Shown here piece by piece: positions 1 to 7,274 of a stretch of 64,000 nucleotides of DNA (positions within the stretch are counted from its first letter, which is position 1; each line of letters begins with the position of its first letter). Origin of the DNA: [Clostridium] celerecrescens 18A. Its GTDB lineage: Bacteria; Bacillota; Clostridia; Lachnospirales; Lachnospiraceae. The DNA is taken from NCBI RefSeq assembly GCF_002797975.1, contig NZ_PGET01000001.1:4514001-4578000 (forward strand), written 5' to 3'. The notes beneath the pieces are model-generated. The model saw only the letters and a list, made by a program, of their open reading frames with translations. It did no database searches and was not told the origin of the DNA. The position numbers and the translations under genes are program-made.

Positions 1-1008
1 GCAACCCAGAGCGTGGATGGACTTCTCTCAAAAGAGGATAAAACGCTCTATGATGATGCTAACAATAAAAAGCATACTCACGCAAACAAAACGACCATTG
101 ATAAGGTCACGGAAACGCTACTGACCCGCTGGAATGAGTCCTATGACAAAAGGCATGAACATGGGAACAAGGGTGTACTGGATACGATTACCCAGACACT
201 AATGGATAACTGGAACGCAGCATTTGCACATATTTCTGATGCGGTGAGGCATGTCACAGATACTGAGCGAACCAATTGGAATGATGCCAACAGCAAGAAG
301 CATACCCATTCTAACAAATCTGTTCTTGACGGGATAACTTCTACATTGGTTGCAAATTGGAACGCGGCTTTTACTCATATTTCTGACGCTGTTAAGCACA
401 TAACAGCCGAAGAGCGTACAGCCTGGAATCGGGTCTCTGACAAGGTGGATACGGAACCTGGAAAGGGGCTTTCTACAAATGACTATACGAGCCCTGAAAA
501 GAATAAGCTGGACGGTATCGCCCCTGGCGCTGAGGTGAACGTACAAGCAGATTGGAATGTAACGGATACGACCTTAGACGCCTTTATTAAAAATAAGCCA
601 ACATCCCTGCCAGCTTCCGATGTATCGGCTTGGGCGAAAGCATCTACTAAACCAGGTTATGCTTGGAGTGAGATCTCCGGAAAGCCGACCAGTTTCGCCC
701 CTGCAGCACATACCCATACCAAGTCACAGATATCCGACATGTCTACTAAGGTGTCAGAGTTTGAAAATGATGCGGGATATGTAACGGCTGCTGAGGTGGG
801 GCCGGGCTATACACATCCGAACAGCGGCGTGTCGGCGGGAACTTATAAATCAGTGACGGTAAATGCTCAGGGCCATGTGACAGCAGGGACCAATCCCACC
901 ACACTGGCCGGATACGGGATCACGGACGCAGCTGCCAAAAATCACAACCATGACAGCGCATACTTGAAAAAGACCGGTCTGACTTGGGACGACCTGAAAG
1001 GGGTGTAA
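1..1008 (+). CDS. Phage tail fibre protein, 5' end outside the window
   Basis: The frame is open from base 1, so the gene begins upstream and the first GTG at base 13 is probably not its start. The visible part has three imperfect units built on His-x-His, Asn-Lys, Leu-Asp and Trp-Asn (for example KKHTHANK, KRHEHGNK, KKHTHSNK), each followed by a TL-x3-WN helix. This is the His-x-His, repeat-rich look of trimeric phage fibre shafts, where such motifs can bind metal. The C-terminal third has the fibre-like stretch GYTHPNSGVSAGTYKSVTV and a GYGITDA motif. It sits at the head of a tail-lysis cluster, three bases before the baseplate gene. The family call is firm; the receptor is unknown. Confidence 0.8.
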   Translation, partial: ATQSVDGLLSKEDKTLYDDANNKKHTHANKTTIDKVTETLLTRWNESYDKRHEHGNKGVLDTITQTLMDNWNAAFAHISDAVRHVTDTERTNWNDANSKKHTHSNKSVLDGITSTLVANWNAAFTHISDAVKHITAEERTAWNRVSDKVDTEPGKGLSTNDYTSPEKNKLDGIAPGAEVNVQADWNVTDTTLDAFIKNKPTSLPASDVSAWAKASTKPGYAWSEISGKPTSFAPAAHTHTKSQISDMSTKVSEFENDAGYVTAAEVGPGYTHPNSGVSAGTYKSVTVNAQGHVTAGTNPTTLAGYGITDAAAKNHNHDSAYLKKTGLTWDDLKGV

Positions 1009-1011
1009 GCC

Positions 1012-1626
1012 ATGTATGGAAAAAATCAATATGGCCTGATTCAGTACGCCCAGGAGAAAAACGCCGATGAGGGACAAAAAGACTATTATGTGGACCTTGC
1101 GCGATATGCACCTCCCTTCCTGGCGGAGGTCCAGGAGTTGAAAGCCATTTATGAAACGGAAGGATACGCAATGGGACTTTTGGAGCATGAGCTTTCTGAT
1201 CTGCTGGATCAGTGCTTCATCTCAACAGCGACCTGGGGGCTGACACGGTGGGAGCAGGTTTATGGGCTGGTGACTAATATGGCCCTTTCCTATGAGCAGC
1301 GACGAGAAATCCTCATGGCAAAGCTCCGAGGGCAGGGCACTACAACCCCTCAGATGATACGGGAGACAGCGGAGATGTTTTCGGGCGGAGAGATCGAAGT
1401 CATCGAGGATAATCCCAACTATCACTTTATCGTGCGGTTTATCGGAATCAAGGGTATTCCTCGTAATATGAATGCTTTCATTGCTATGTTAGAGGATATC
1501 AAGCCCGCCCATTTTTCCTATTCTTTTGAATATCGGTATACCATATGGAATGAGTTAACAAATCAAAGCTGGAACAGCGTGGCGGGCATCACCTGGGACG
1601 GCATACGAACTTTGAAGGAGGCATGA
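1012..1626 (+). CDS. Baseplate/tail protein, Mu gp48 / XkdU (DUF2313) family
   Basis: A 204-residue protein of the usual length for the YmfQ/Mu gp48/XkdU family, which joins the baseplate to tail fibres in contractile tails. Family-like features include an N-terminal region ending in PPFLAEVQELKAIYETEG, a central WGLTRWEQVYGL and EQRREILMAKLRGQGTTTPQMI stretch, and a C-terminal beta-rich part ending in TWDGIRTLKEA. It lies between fibre genes, as xkdU does in PBSX-like elements, so the tail is probably contractile (myophage or tailocin). It is encoded three bases after the fibre gene and eight bases before the next, so translation is probably coupled. Confidence 0.8.
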   Translation: MYGKNQYGLIQYAQEKNADEGQKDYYVDLARYAPPFLAEVQELKAIYETEGYAMGLLEHELSDLLDQCFISTATWGLTRWEQVYGLVTNMALSYEQRREILMAKLRGQGTTTPQMIRETAEMFSGGEIEVIEDNPNYHFIVRFIGIKGIPRNMNAFIAMLEDIKPAHFSYSFEYRYTIWNELTNQSWNSVAGITWDGIRTLKEA

Positions 1627-1633
1627 TCGAAAT

Positions 1634-2161
1634 ATGAAGTATACAAAGAATCTAAATATGAAGATCCCGGAGGGTGTGGATCCGATTGATATATCAGATA
1701 TTACAGGGAATTTTGAGACCCTGGATGATGAAATGTCTAAAAAGGCAAATTCCACAGGAGGAGATATTTCCAGTACTACAATTAAAACCTTGGATCCGGT
1801 AGTTGAGAAGTTTCCTGTCCCGGTCGCGGGAGAATCCGCAAAAGTTTTTTTAGGAAAAGTTAAAAAGTTTATAGAGGACTCCAACGCTGGACGGAAAGTA
1901 CAGGAGGTCACTCTCACCGCCGCAGGCTGGAGCAGCTCAGCCCCCTACACCCAGACGGTCAATGTGGCTGGCATAACCGAGAATGATAGACCTACATTGA
2001 GTTTATACTTTCCAGATGGCATTACCGCAGCGAATGTTGACTTGCAGGAGAAAGCGTATGCCTGTGTAAACCGGGCGGTTTCTGGTGCAGGGAAAATAAC
2101 AGTCTATTGCTATAACAAGAAACCAACAACGGACTTTCAGATTCAAGTGAAGGGAGTGTAA
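1634..2161 (+). CDS. Phage tail fibre-associated protein (hypothetical)
   Basis: A 175-residue protein between the baseplate gene and the next fibre gene. The N-terminus (NLNMKIPEGVDPIDISDITGNFETLD) resembles the start of many phage fibre or appendage proteins, which align with the end of the tail before a variable tip. The second half is beta-rich and contains VQEVTLTAAGWSSSAPYTQTV, a phrase common in phage and prophage tail proteins and probably a small beta-sandwich. No catalytic motif is visible. The role as a fibre or fibre adaptor is inferred from position and composition. The next gene follows two bases after the stop. Confidence 0.6.
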   Translation: MKYTKNLNMKIPEGVDPIDISDITGNFETLDDEMSKKANSTGGDISSTTIKTLDPVVEKFPVPVAGESAKVFLGKVKKFIEDSNAGRKVQEVTLTAAGWSSSAPYTQTVNVAGITENDRPTLSLYFPDGITAANVDLQEKAYACVNRAVSGAGKITVYCYNKKPTTDFQIQVKGV

Positions 2162-2163
2162 GA

Positions 2164-2742
2164 ATGGCAGAATGTTTTATTTTAAAAGGCAGCGGTGACG
2201 GTGCCGATCTGGCTGTCATAACAGCCGTTGCTCCGGATGTGCTGGAAGGAAAAGTGACTGTGGATAGGGAGGGGAATCCCTTACCCGGAACTATGCCGAA
2301 TAGAGGTACTGGATATCATGGTGTGGGTTCAGGATTGAACACACAAGGACTATATTATTATATTGGGCCTGGATACTACTATGAAAATCCTACAAATAAT
2401 CCATGGGTGTACATGACCCGCGCGGAGGTTGCGGCAACCCTTGGTATAGAGCCATGGAAAATGCGTGGCGATGTAAATATATGTGGAGTTCAAGGCGGCA
2501 TACCTATCCAAAATCCCGATGTTTCCGGTACTGACCGTGTTAGGGCAACTGGCATGAGTAATTGGGCGGGAACCATTAACTTGCAGGTTAGAAATTGGCA
2601 TTTCTTAAATGGTGTCAACTGGATTCAGCAAGACATTCCGAATTATCAGCCGTGGAATATAAAAAATGGAGTTGATATCGGCGGCGTTATTGGTACATTC
2701 CCGGATTATTCTTATTTAGCCAACGGGCAAACGTCTTTTTAA
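2164..2742 (+). CDS. Tail fibre/tip protein, N-terminal part (frameshifted gene)
   Basis: The 192-residue frame starts with MAECFILKGSGDGADLAVITAVAPDVLEGK, an N-terminus typical of phage tail proteins that carry repeated 'I-G-T' beta turns (VDREGNPLPGTMPN, GVDIGGVIGTFPDYSYLANG). The frame ends at TAA 2740-2742 right after a run of five T. A minus-one shift there continues the same protein without a break (FLNGTFSGVLSGGVREVV) into the frame that ends at 3215. The two parts are therefore best seen as one gene of about 350 codons. Whether this is a mutation, a sequencing error or regulated slippage cannot be told from the sequence alone. Confidence 0.65.
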   Translation: MAECFILKGSGDGADLAVITAVAPDVLEGKVTVDREGNPLPGTMPNRGTGYHGVGSGLNTQGLYYYIGPGYYYENPTNNPWVYMTRAEVAATLGIEPWKMRGDVNICGVQGGIPIQNPDVSGTDRVRATGMSNWAGTINLQVRNWHFLNGVNWIQQDIPNYQPWNIKNGVDIGGVIGTFPDYSYLANGQTSF

Positions 2743-2774
2743 ACGGCACATTTTCAGGTGTACTGAGTGGAGGT

Positions 2775-3215
2775 GTGCGAGAAGTTGTTTTGGGTAGCGG
2801 CAGTCAGTACGGTTTTACAGTTAATGGTTATGGAATTACATTAAACAGTAGGCGGTATCAGGGTAGCTCCTCTGATTACATGTCATCTGCAAGGATCGCG
2901 AATAATATTAGTATAAATTTATCCACTTTCCGAACTCTCCGAATCACATATGTATGTAGTTATGCTTATGAAACTAGTAGTAATGGGGATTACATGCAAT
3001 ATGGTCTTTATATTTCAGCTCATAAGACAAACTCAAGCAAAACGACGATTAAAGATCTCCCCATCGCAGGAGGTTGGTGTTCGGAAATGGCTGTAACTAG
3101 TAATTTTGATATATCCGATATTAATGAACAGGCTTTCCTTTATATTTATTTTAAGAGCCTCCAAAGAGCAAATGTCGGTACTGCTCGTATAATTAGTATA
3201 GAATTTTTAAATTAA
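2775..3215 (+). CDS. Tail fibre/tip protein, C-terminal part (frameshifted gene)
   Basis: The 146-residue frame has only a GTG candidate start at 2775 and no convincing ribosome binding site there, but it is open upstream to about 2736 and joins in sequence to the preceding fibre fragment. It is rich in Ser, Tyr, Asn and Thr with alternating beta strands (GSGSQYGFTVNGYGITLNSR; ISIEFLN at the end), as expected for a receptor-binding fibre tip. A separate translated protein is unlikely without frameshifting from the upstream frame. Confidence 0.55.
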   Translation: MREVVLGSGSQYGFTVNGYGITLNSRRYQGSSSDYMSSARIANNISINLSTFRTLRITYVCSYAYETSSNGDYMQYGLYISAHKTNSSKTTIKDLPIAGGWCSEMAVTSNFDISDINEQAFLYIYFKSLQRANVGTARIISIEFLN

Positions 3216-3246
3216 AAAATAAGTTTGTATATAAGGAGAAACGATT

Positions 3247-3537
3247 ATGAAGTGTTTTGTAATATATGATGAAACAGGAAGGATTTATGCTGCTGAATAC
3301 GGAGAGAAACCCACTCTCCCAACTGAACTCAATTTTATTCAGACCGAAATCGAAGACGGTTCGCTAATAACAAGTGTTGATGTTTCCGATCGGGAGAATC
3401 CCAAGTTGTTATATAATGCCCCAAAGGAGAGCGCTTTGGAAAAAGAGCTTACGGAGATAAAAGAATCAAATGATAAATTAAAGGCTCAAATAGCGTACCT
3501 GTCCATGATGTCTGGTTTTGATGTAGAGGAGGTATAA
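3247..3537 (+). CDS. Small phage protein with C-terminal coiled coil
   Basis: A 96-residue protein preceded by AAGGAGAA at a good distance. The N-terminal half (MKCFVIYDETGRIYAAEYG) looks like a small beta domain that ends many prophage tail operons. Residues about 62-85 (KESALEKELTEIKESNDKLKAQIAYL) form a predicted coiled coil. It sits directly before the XkdX-like gene, where short coiled-coil proteins are common in Firmicutes prophages. The function is unknown; a chaperone or fibre-assembly role would be a guess. Confidence 0.55.
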   Translation: MKCFVIYDETGRIYAAEYGEKPTLPTELNFIQTEIEDGSLITSVDVSDRENPKLLYNAPKESALEKELTEIKESNDKLKAQIAYLSMMSGFDVEEV

Positions 3538-3541
3538 AGCC

Positions 3542-3685
3542 ATGAGTAAGTTTGAAAAGGTGAAAGGATTTTATGAAGCATGTCTATGGTCCGTTGGAAT
3601 GGTATGGAATGCCGTAGGACGCTGGATCACTGAAAAAGAATACCTGGATATCACCGGGAAAGAGTTTGAGAAAGAGAAAGAATGA
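3542..3685 (+). CDS. XkdX family phage protein
   Basis: A 47-codon gene starting at ATG 3542, with the GAGGAGG ribosome binding site lying in the end of the previous gene. The protein ends with WITEKEYLDITGKEF, the conserved core of the XkdX family. These 45-60 residue proteins are found just before the holin-endolysin module of PBSX-like prophages and have no established biochemical role. Its TGA stop overlaps the ATG of the next gene (ATGA at 3682-3685). Confidence 0.75.
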   Translation: MSKFEKVKGFYEACLWSVGMVWNAVGRWITEKEYLDITGKEFEKEKE

Positions 3686-4038
3686 GGTATGGTCCTTTGT
3701 TAGAAATCATAAAGTATATAGACAGACAGTGGGTGGAATGGTTATTTTTATTTATTTCCGCTTTATTGGGCTGGGGGTATCGAAGGCTTTCTAAGAGACA
3801 AGCAGTGGAAAGCGTAAAAAATAAAGCACTCCATGACGGAATGCAAGCGCTGCTTAGAGATAGAATTATCGGAGTATACAATCATTACCAAGATAAGAGA
3901 TTTTGTCCTATTTATGCCAAAGAGAATGTAAAGCGGATGTACGATGCTTATCATGACCTGGGCGGGAATGATGTAGCAACGAGACTCAAAGACAATTTAT
4001 TATCCATGCCGGAGGAACCGGAAGAAAGAGAGGGTTAA
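3682..4038 (+). CDS. Membrane-anchored prophage protein next to holin
   Basis: A 118-residue protein that overlaps XkdX by four bases. It has one hydrophobic segment near residues 18-32 (WVEWLFLFISALLGWGYRRL) followed by a basic stop-transfer region, then a helical soluble domain (IIGVYNHYQDKRFCPIYAKENVKRMYDAYHDLGGND). Proteins of this shape recur immediately before holins in clostridial prophages. It could regulate lysis timing, but nothing in the sequence proves that. The end is acidic (MPEEPEEREG). Confidence 0.55.
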   Translation: MRYGPLLEIIKYIDRQWVEWLFLFISALLGWGYRRLSKRQAVESVKNKALHDGMQALLRDRIIGVYNHYQDKRFCPIYAKENVKRMYDAYHDLGGNDVATRLKDNLLSMPEEPEEREG

Positions 4039-4041
4039 TTT

Positions 4042-4335
4042 ATGGAACAGATTACGAATTATGTCAAACCGGAACTGCTCATAGTGGCAGTAGTTCTGTA
4101 CTTTTTAGGACAGGCAATTAAAAAGAGCCAGACCATCAAGGGTAAGTATATCCCCCTTATCAATGGGGCTGTGGGCATTGTGTTGTGCGGTATATACGTG
4201 TTGGGCACAAGTAGCTGCCAGACTGGGCAGGAAATTGCTATGGCGATATTTACGGCCATTACGCAGGGTGTTCTGGTTGCAGGATTGAGTACATATGTAG
4301 ATCAGATTATTAAGCAGTCTAGAAAAACTGAATAA
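4042..4335 (+). CDS. Phage holin
   Basis: A 97-residue protein with three hydrophobic stretches (about residues 10-25, 37-56 and 65-85) and charged ends (C-terminal KQSRKTE), the size and shape of phage holins. It lies directly before the amidase, the normal holin-endolysin order. Holins collect in the cytoplasmic membrane and open it at the end of infection so that the endolysin reaches the wall. The exact holin family cannot be assigned by eye. Confidence 0.75.
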   Translation: MEQITNYVKPELLIVAVVLYFLGQAIKKSQTIKGKYIPLINGAVGIVLCGIYVLGTSSCQTGQEIAMAIFTAITQGVLVAGLSTYVDQIIKQSRKTE

Positions 4336-4356
4336 TTGTTGTGATATCACAACTTT

Positions 4357-4385
4357 TAGGCCTGGGATAATCCTGGGCCTTTTCG
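4357..4385 (+). terminator. Hairpin between holin and endolysin
   Basis: GGCCTGGGA and TCCTGGGCC can pair (two G-U pairs) around a three-base loop and are followed by TTTTC. It looks like a weak intrinsic terminator or RNA-stabilising hairpin inside the lysis module. It could set the holin:endolysin ratio. Confidence 0.5.
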
Positions 4386-4397
4386 ATTGGAGGAACT

Positions 4398-5165
4398 ATG
4401 CAAATCAATAAATTACTTACACCTTATAATTACAATGCTGGTACCGCGGACCGCATTAAATACATCGTGATCCATTATGTGGGGGCCTTAGGAGGAGCGG
4501 AAGCGAACAGTAAATACTATGCTTCCCAATACATTGGGGCCAGCGCTCACTATTATGTCGGGTTTGACGGGGAAGTTTGGCAGTCCGTTGAGGAAAAGAA
4601 CATTGCATGGCATTGTGGGGCAAAATCGTACGTTCACCCGGAATGTCGGAATGCAAATAGCCTGGGAATTGAAATGTGCGTAAGAAATAGCAGTGGAAAT
4701 CTGGCAGACACAAGCCGGGATTGGTATTTTGAGGACGCTACAGTACAGAAGACCATAGAGCTGACTAAGGAACTGATGGCGAAATATAACATACCTGCGG
4801 ACCGAGTGATCCGCCATCATGATGTAACGGGGAAGATTTGTCCAAATCCCTATGTATGGAATCACACCAAGCATACCTGGGACGGCTTTAAGGCTGCTCT
4901 TGTAGCTCCTGCCGAATATACGTTAGGTTGGAACCATGATACGAATGGCTGGTGGTACGCAAATTCTAAGACTTCTTATTATAAGTCTTGCTGGCAGATC
5001 ATCAATGGCCATAAGTACTATTTCAACCCGAATGGATACGCAGTCACTGATTGGCAGGTTATTGATGGACAGGATTTCTATTTTGAACCAAGAGCTGGAC
5101 ATATGTTTGAATGTGCATTGTATTTGACTGATGAGGCCGGTGCGCAGTATATAGGGAGGTTTTAG
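4398..5165 (+). CDS. Endolysin: N-acetylmuramoyl-L-alanine amidase with cell-wall-binding repeats
   Basis: A 255-residue lysin that would cut the bond between muramic acid and L-alanine of peptidoglycan. Residues about 1-165 are an Amidase_2 (T7 lysozyme-like) zinc domain. The metal ligands are visible as H26 in YIVIHYVG, His in VIRHHDVTGK and the following Cys in ICPNP. Residues about 172-240 carry aromatic, Gly-rich repeats (LGWNHDTNGWWYAN, INGHKYYFNPNGY, IDGQDFYFE) of the choline-binding/glucan-binding type that attach the enzyme to the wall. There is no signal peptide, consistent with release through the holin. GGAGG lies seven bases before ATG 4398. Confidence 0.9.
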   Translation: MQINKLLTPYNYNAGTADRIKYIVIHYVGALGGAEANSKYYASQYIGASAHYYVGFDGEVWQSVEEKNIAWHCGAKSYVHPECRNANSLGIEMCVRNSSGNLADTSRDWYFEDATVQKTIELTKELMAKYNIPADRVIRHHDVTGKICPNPYVWNHTKHTWDGFKAALVAPAEYTLGWNHDTNGWWYANSKTSYYKSCWQIINGHKYYFNPNGYAVTDWQVIDGQDFYFEPRAGHMFECALYLTDEAGAQYIGRF

Positions 5166-5243
5166 GTGTGATACATGATAGAACATAAAAGTATATTGGC
5201 TAATAACAATTAATCGAAGCAAGAAGTAATAGAATTTTAGATG

Positions 5244-5271
5244 TTTACTTTTTCATATTTTGGTGTATGAT
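5244..5271 (+). promoter_or_regulatory. Candidate promoter of the prophage cargo gene
   Basis: TTTACT (5244-5249) and TATGAT (5266-5271) are separated by 16 bases and lie 27 bases before the start of the 385-residue cargo gene. An own promoter behind the lysis genes is what one expects of a 'moron' expressed from a silent prophage. Confidence 0.45.
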
Positions 5272-5297
5272 GGAAGAAAATACAAGGGGGAAGAGCC

Positions 5298-6455
5298 ATG
5301 ACTTATGAGGAAGAACTATCCATATTAAATGCTATTCTAGAATTTAAAATTCCTGAGATAGCGGAGGACACACATTTTTGGATGATAAGAACAAAAAGGG
5401 GTTATTTTTATAACGAATTTATAGGAAAAAAATTTGTGGCTTTAGCATGGAATAATATAACAGAGGAAACGGATTTTTCTGATGAAAGTAAAGAAGGCCT
5501 AAAGGATTCAATAGTATTAAATTATCCAGAAATAAAAAGACCTAGCACTGTTATTAATAAATGTAATAGTTTTATAAATGAGGTAAAAGAAAATGATATA
5601 TTAGTTATTCCGAGCGAAAAAAGTAAATTTATCACTTTTGCTATCGCTGGAGAGTATTTTGAAGATGAGTCAAAAACAGTTGGTGTAGAAAAAACGGTAA
5701 TAAATCGTATAGATCATAAGGATGTAGAGATAAATGATGTGTCATGCCCTTATAGAAAGCGACGTCGTATCATCCCAGTAAGAACTGTTAAGAGTGAAGA
5801 GATCAACTATAGCTTATATAGGGCTATCTCTAATTATCATGGAATAAGTAATCTCGATAATTATTCTCGTTACATATTAAGCATGCTTTATAATGTCTAT
5901 TCATATCAGAATAATATAAATATAATTTTCAATGTCAGAAAGAAAGGGCCGATAGGACCTCGGCTTTTATCTGGAGTTTTATATGGAGCTACAAATTATT
6001 TATGCGATATAGGTATTAATGAAGCTAAAATATCGGCACAGGTGAATATTAATTCTCCAGGCCCTATAGATTTCTCTATTGTAGATATATATAATTGGTT
6101 CAGTACAAATTATTTACCTATTTTGGGGTTGTTTGTAGTAGCTGGTGGAGGGAGCTTTTTAACATTTAAACTTCCGGGTGTGCCACAAATAATAAAAGAT
6201 ATTTTAACTGTACCAAATGAAATTAGAAAATCAAAAAGTGAAGCAGAAAAACTTGAACTAGAGGTGATGCAAAAAAAATTAGAGTTAGTTGAAAAAATTA
6301 AGTCTGCCGGAATAAATCCAGCAGACCTATCGAAGTCACTTAATGATATTATATGCAATGCCGCAGCGCTTGACGTTCAACCTATAGAAACCGTAGATAT
6401 TAATCCTAATGATGTCGCTGAGCCTTCTGAAGAAGATGAACAAGAAGACGAGTGA
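5298..6455 (+). CDS. Prophage cargo protein: EVE/Mrr-N-like domain, membrane segment, coiled coil, acidic tail
   Basis: A 385-residue protein in visibly AT-rich DNA between the endolysin and the end of the prophage. Residues about 25-130 (HFWMIRTKRGYFYNEFIGKK, VALAWNNI, then ENDILVIPSEKSKFITFAIAGEYFED) resemble the PUA/EVE-like N-terminal domain of Mrr-type restriction enzymes and of COG4127 proteins. Such domains usually read modified bases or nucleotides. Residues 271-291 are a single membrane segment, 305-335 a charged helix or coiled coil, and 370-385 are almost all Asp/Glu. No nuclease motif is visible. It has its own promoter and a GGGGGAAG ribosome binding site. Its position suggests a lysogenic-conversion gene, perhaps anti-phage; this is inference. 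Confidence 0.6.
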   Translation: MTYEEELSILNAILEFKIPEIAEDTHFWMIRTKRGYFYNEFIGKKFVALAWNNITEETDFSDESKEGLKDSIVLNYPEIKRPSTVINKCNSFINEVKENDILVIPSEKSKFITFAIAGEYFEDESKTVGVEKTVINRIDHKDVEINDVSCPYRKRRRIIPVRTVKSEEINYSLYRAISNYHGISNLDNYSRYILSMLYNVYSYQNNINIIFNVRKKGPIGPRLLSGVLYGATNYLCDIGINEAKISAQVNINSPGPIDFSIVDIYNWFSTNYLPILGLFVVAGGGSFLTFKLPGVPQIIKDILTVPNEIRKSKSEAEKLELEVMQKKLELVEKIKSAGINPADLSKSLNDIICNAAALDVQPIETVDINPNDVAEPSEEDEQEDE

Positions 6456-6639
6456 AGTAAATCGAAATAACTGAAATTAATATTAGGATAACATATGCTA
6501 TTCCAGTAGATTTTAAAATCATATCGTATAATACGGATAATGATAGTAATTTTATTTGAATTGACAAAAAGGCCAAGAAGCTGATGACATGAAGAAAACT
6601 AATATATGTTCTATTTAAAAGTAAAATCGTTTTTCTCAT
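6406..6639 (-). CDS. Small two-helix membrane protein, convergent with the cargo gene
   Basis: A 77-residue protein from ATG 6639 (minus strand) with a perfect AGGAGGTG ribosome binding site seven bases upstream, which decides this start over longer versions of the frame. It has two hydrophobic helices (about residues 10-35 and 45-65) and a basic end (LLQKAQRHH). Its last 50 bases overlap the 3' end of the 385-residue cargo gene in opposite orientation. No family was recognised. A toxin, anti-holin or partner of the cargo gene are all possible. Confidence 0.5.
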   Translation of the reverse strand: MRKTILLLNRTYISFLHVISFLAFLSIQIKLLSLSVLYDMILKSTGIAYVILILISVISIYFTRLLVHLLQKAQRHH

Positions 6640-6751
6640 GGTAGCACCTCCTTCTATCACATTATAATAATACATTTTGTAACAATAGTCTATTGACAAA
6701 ATATACAAATGTACATAATGCACAAGAAAATAGTATAGAAAAGATAAATAA

Positions 6752-6767
6752 ATACTGCATGTAGTAT
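6752..6767. repeat. 16-bp near-perfect dyad
   Basis: ATACTGCATGTAGTAT is palindromic except for one pair. It lies between the divergent 77-residue and 38-residue genes and could be a repressor site. No binding protein is known. Confidence 0.3.
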
Positions 6768-6854
6768 AGTCTGTTCTTAAAAATGCTATATATAGGGACA
6801 CTCATGTGGTGACTCTTTTCTATTACTTAAATAGTGATTGTGAGGCAAGAATTC

Positions 6855-6971
6855 ATGGAATTAAAACATGATTGCTATTACCTGGATCGGGCTGGGAAGA
6901 TGATAACGGATCCGGTAACACTCACAGATCAGGACGTGGCACTACTGTATCCGGGATTGACAAATCAGTAA
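6855..6971 (+). CDS. 38-residue conserved-looking prophage peptide
   Basis: The open frame starts at ATG 6855, preceded by AGGCAAG, and ends just before a strong terminator. The peptide (MELKHDCYYLDRAGKMITDP, then VTLTDQDVALLYPGLTNQ) is soluble and has a Leu/Tyr-rich end. A short gene with its own terminator at the end of a prophage is plausible, but codon-level evidence is limited at this length. Confidence 0.4.
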   Translation: MELKHDCYYLDRAGKMITDPVTLTDQDVALLYPGLTNQ

Positions 6972-6974
6972 ATT

Positions 6975-7010
6975 AAAAGGCGGGTATCCGGTATTCGGGG
7001 CCCGCCTTTT
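6975..7010 (+). terminator. Intrinsic terminator at the end of the prophage lysis/cargo region
   Basis: AAAAGGCGGG pairs with CCCGCCTTTT around a 16-base loop. The 30 bases 6980-7009 are repeated with one difference at 11934-11963, after the csp-like gene. It ends the last recognisable prophage gene. Confidence 0.8.
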
Positions 7011-7031
7011 AATAGAATTAATATCATTTTC

Positions 7032-7071
7032 TGACTGCATTTTGACTGCAGGACCCCTGGTTTTGACTGCA
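7032..7071. repeat. Three phased TGACTGCA repeats
   Basis: TGACTGCA occurs at 7032, 7043 and 7064, spaced 11 and 21 bases, which is one and two helical turns. Phased direct repeats just past the last prophage gene look like protein-binding sites, for example integrase arm sites. The rest of the 260-base gap to the next gene shows only A/T tracts. Confidence 0.4.
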
Positions 7072-7217
7072 TTTAGGTGGTTGTAGCTGGTAATGTAAAA
7101 AGTCCCAAGAATCTTTATTTTAAGCGAAAAATCCCGGTTTTAAAGCGTTTGCTCATTTTCTAATAAAAAAAGCACATTACATTTTTCTAAAGAAGCCTGA
7201 AAAGATGTCTGTTTCTG

Positions 7218-7246
7218 TCATGTTACGGATTTTTTCATCATATGCT
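7218..7246 (+). promoter_or_regulatory. Sigma-E-like promoter of the interrupted sleL-like gene
   Basis: TCATGTT (7218-7224), 14 bases, then CATATGCT (7239-7246). This matches the published B. subtilis sigma-E pattern (GKCATATT, N13-15, CATACAMT) at 7 of 8 positions in the -35 if the preceding G is included, and in the CATAnnnT frame of the -10. Start of transcription would be near 7254, with a ribosome binding site at about 7265. This is a match by eye, not a scored search. Confidence 0.45.
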
Positions 7247-7274
7247 TTACCAATTCTGGTAAAAGGATGCTGCT

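Noticed and set aside
1..460. CRISPR-like array in the repeated start of the window
   Set aside because: The repeats are imperfect, in frame and encode fibre motifs; there are no constant-length spacers.
2738..2744. TTTAAAC, the classic viral slippery heptamer, at the fibre frameshift
   Set aside because: The incoming frame does not read TTA AAC as codons, so the heptamer is out of phase. Slippage of the Phe codon on the T5 run is the only plausible in-phase event.
6640..6801. N-terminal extension of the small minus-strand membrane protein to 131 residues
   Set aside because: The AGGAGGTG site lies inside the longer frame and points to the ATG at 6639.
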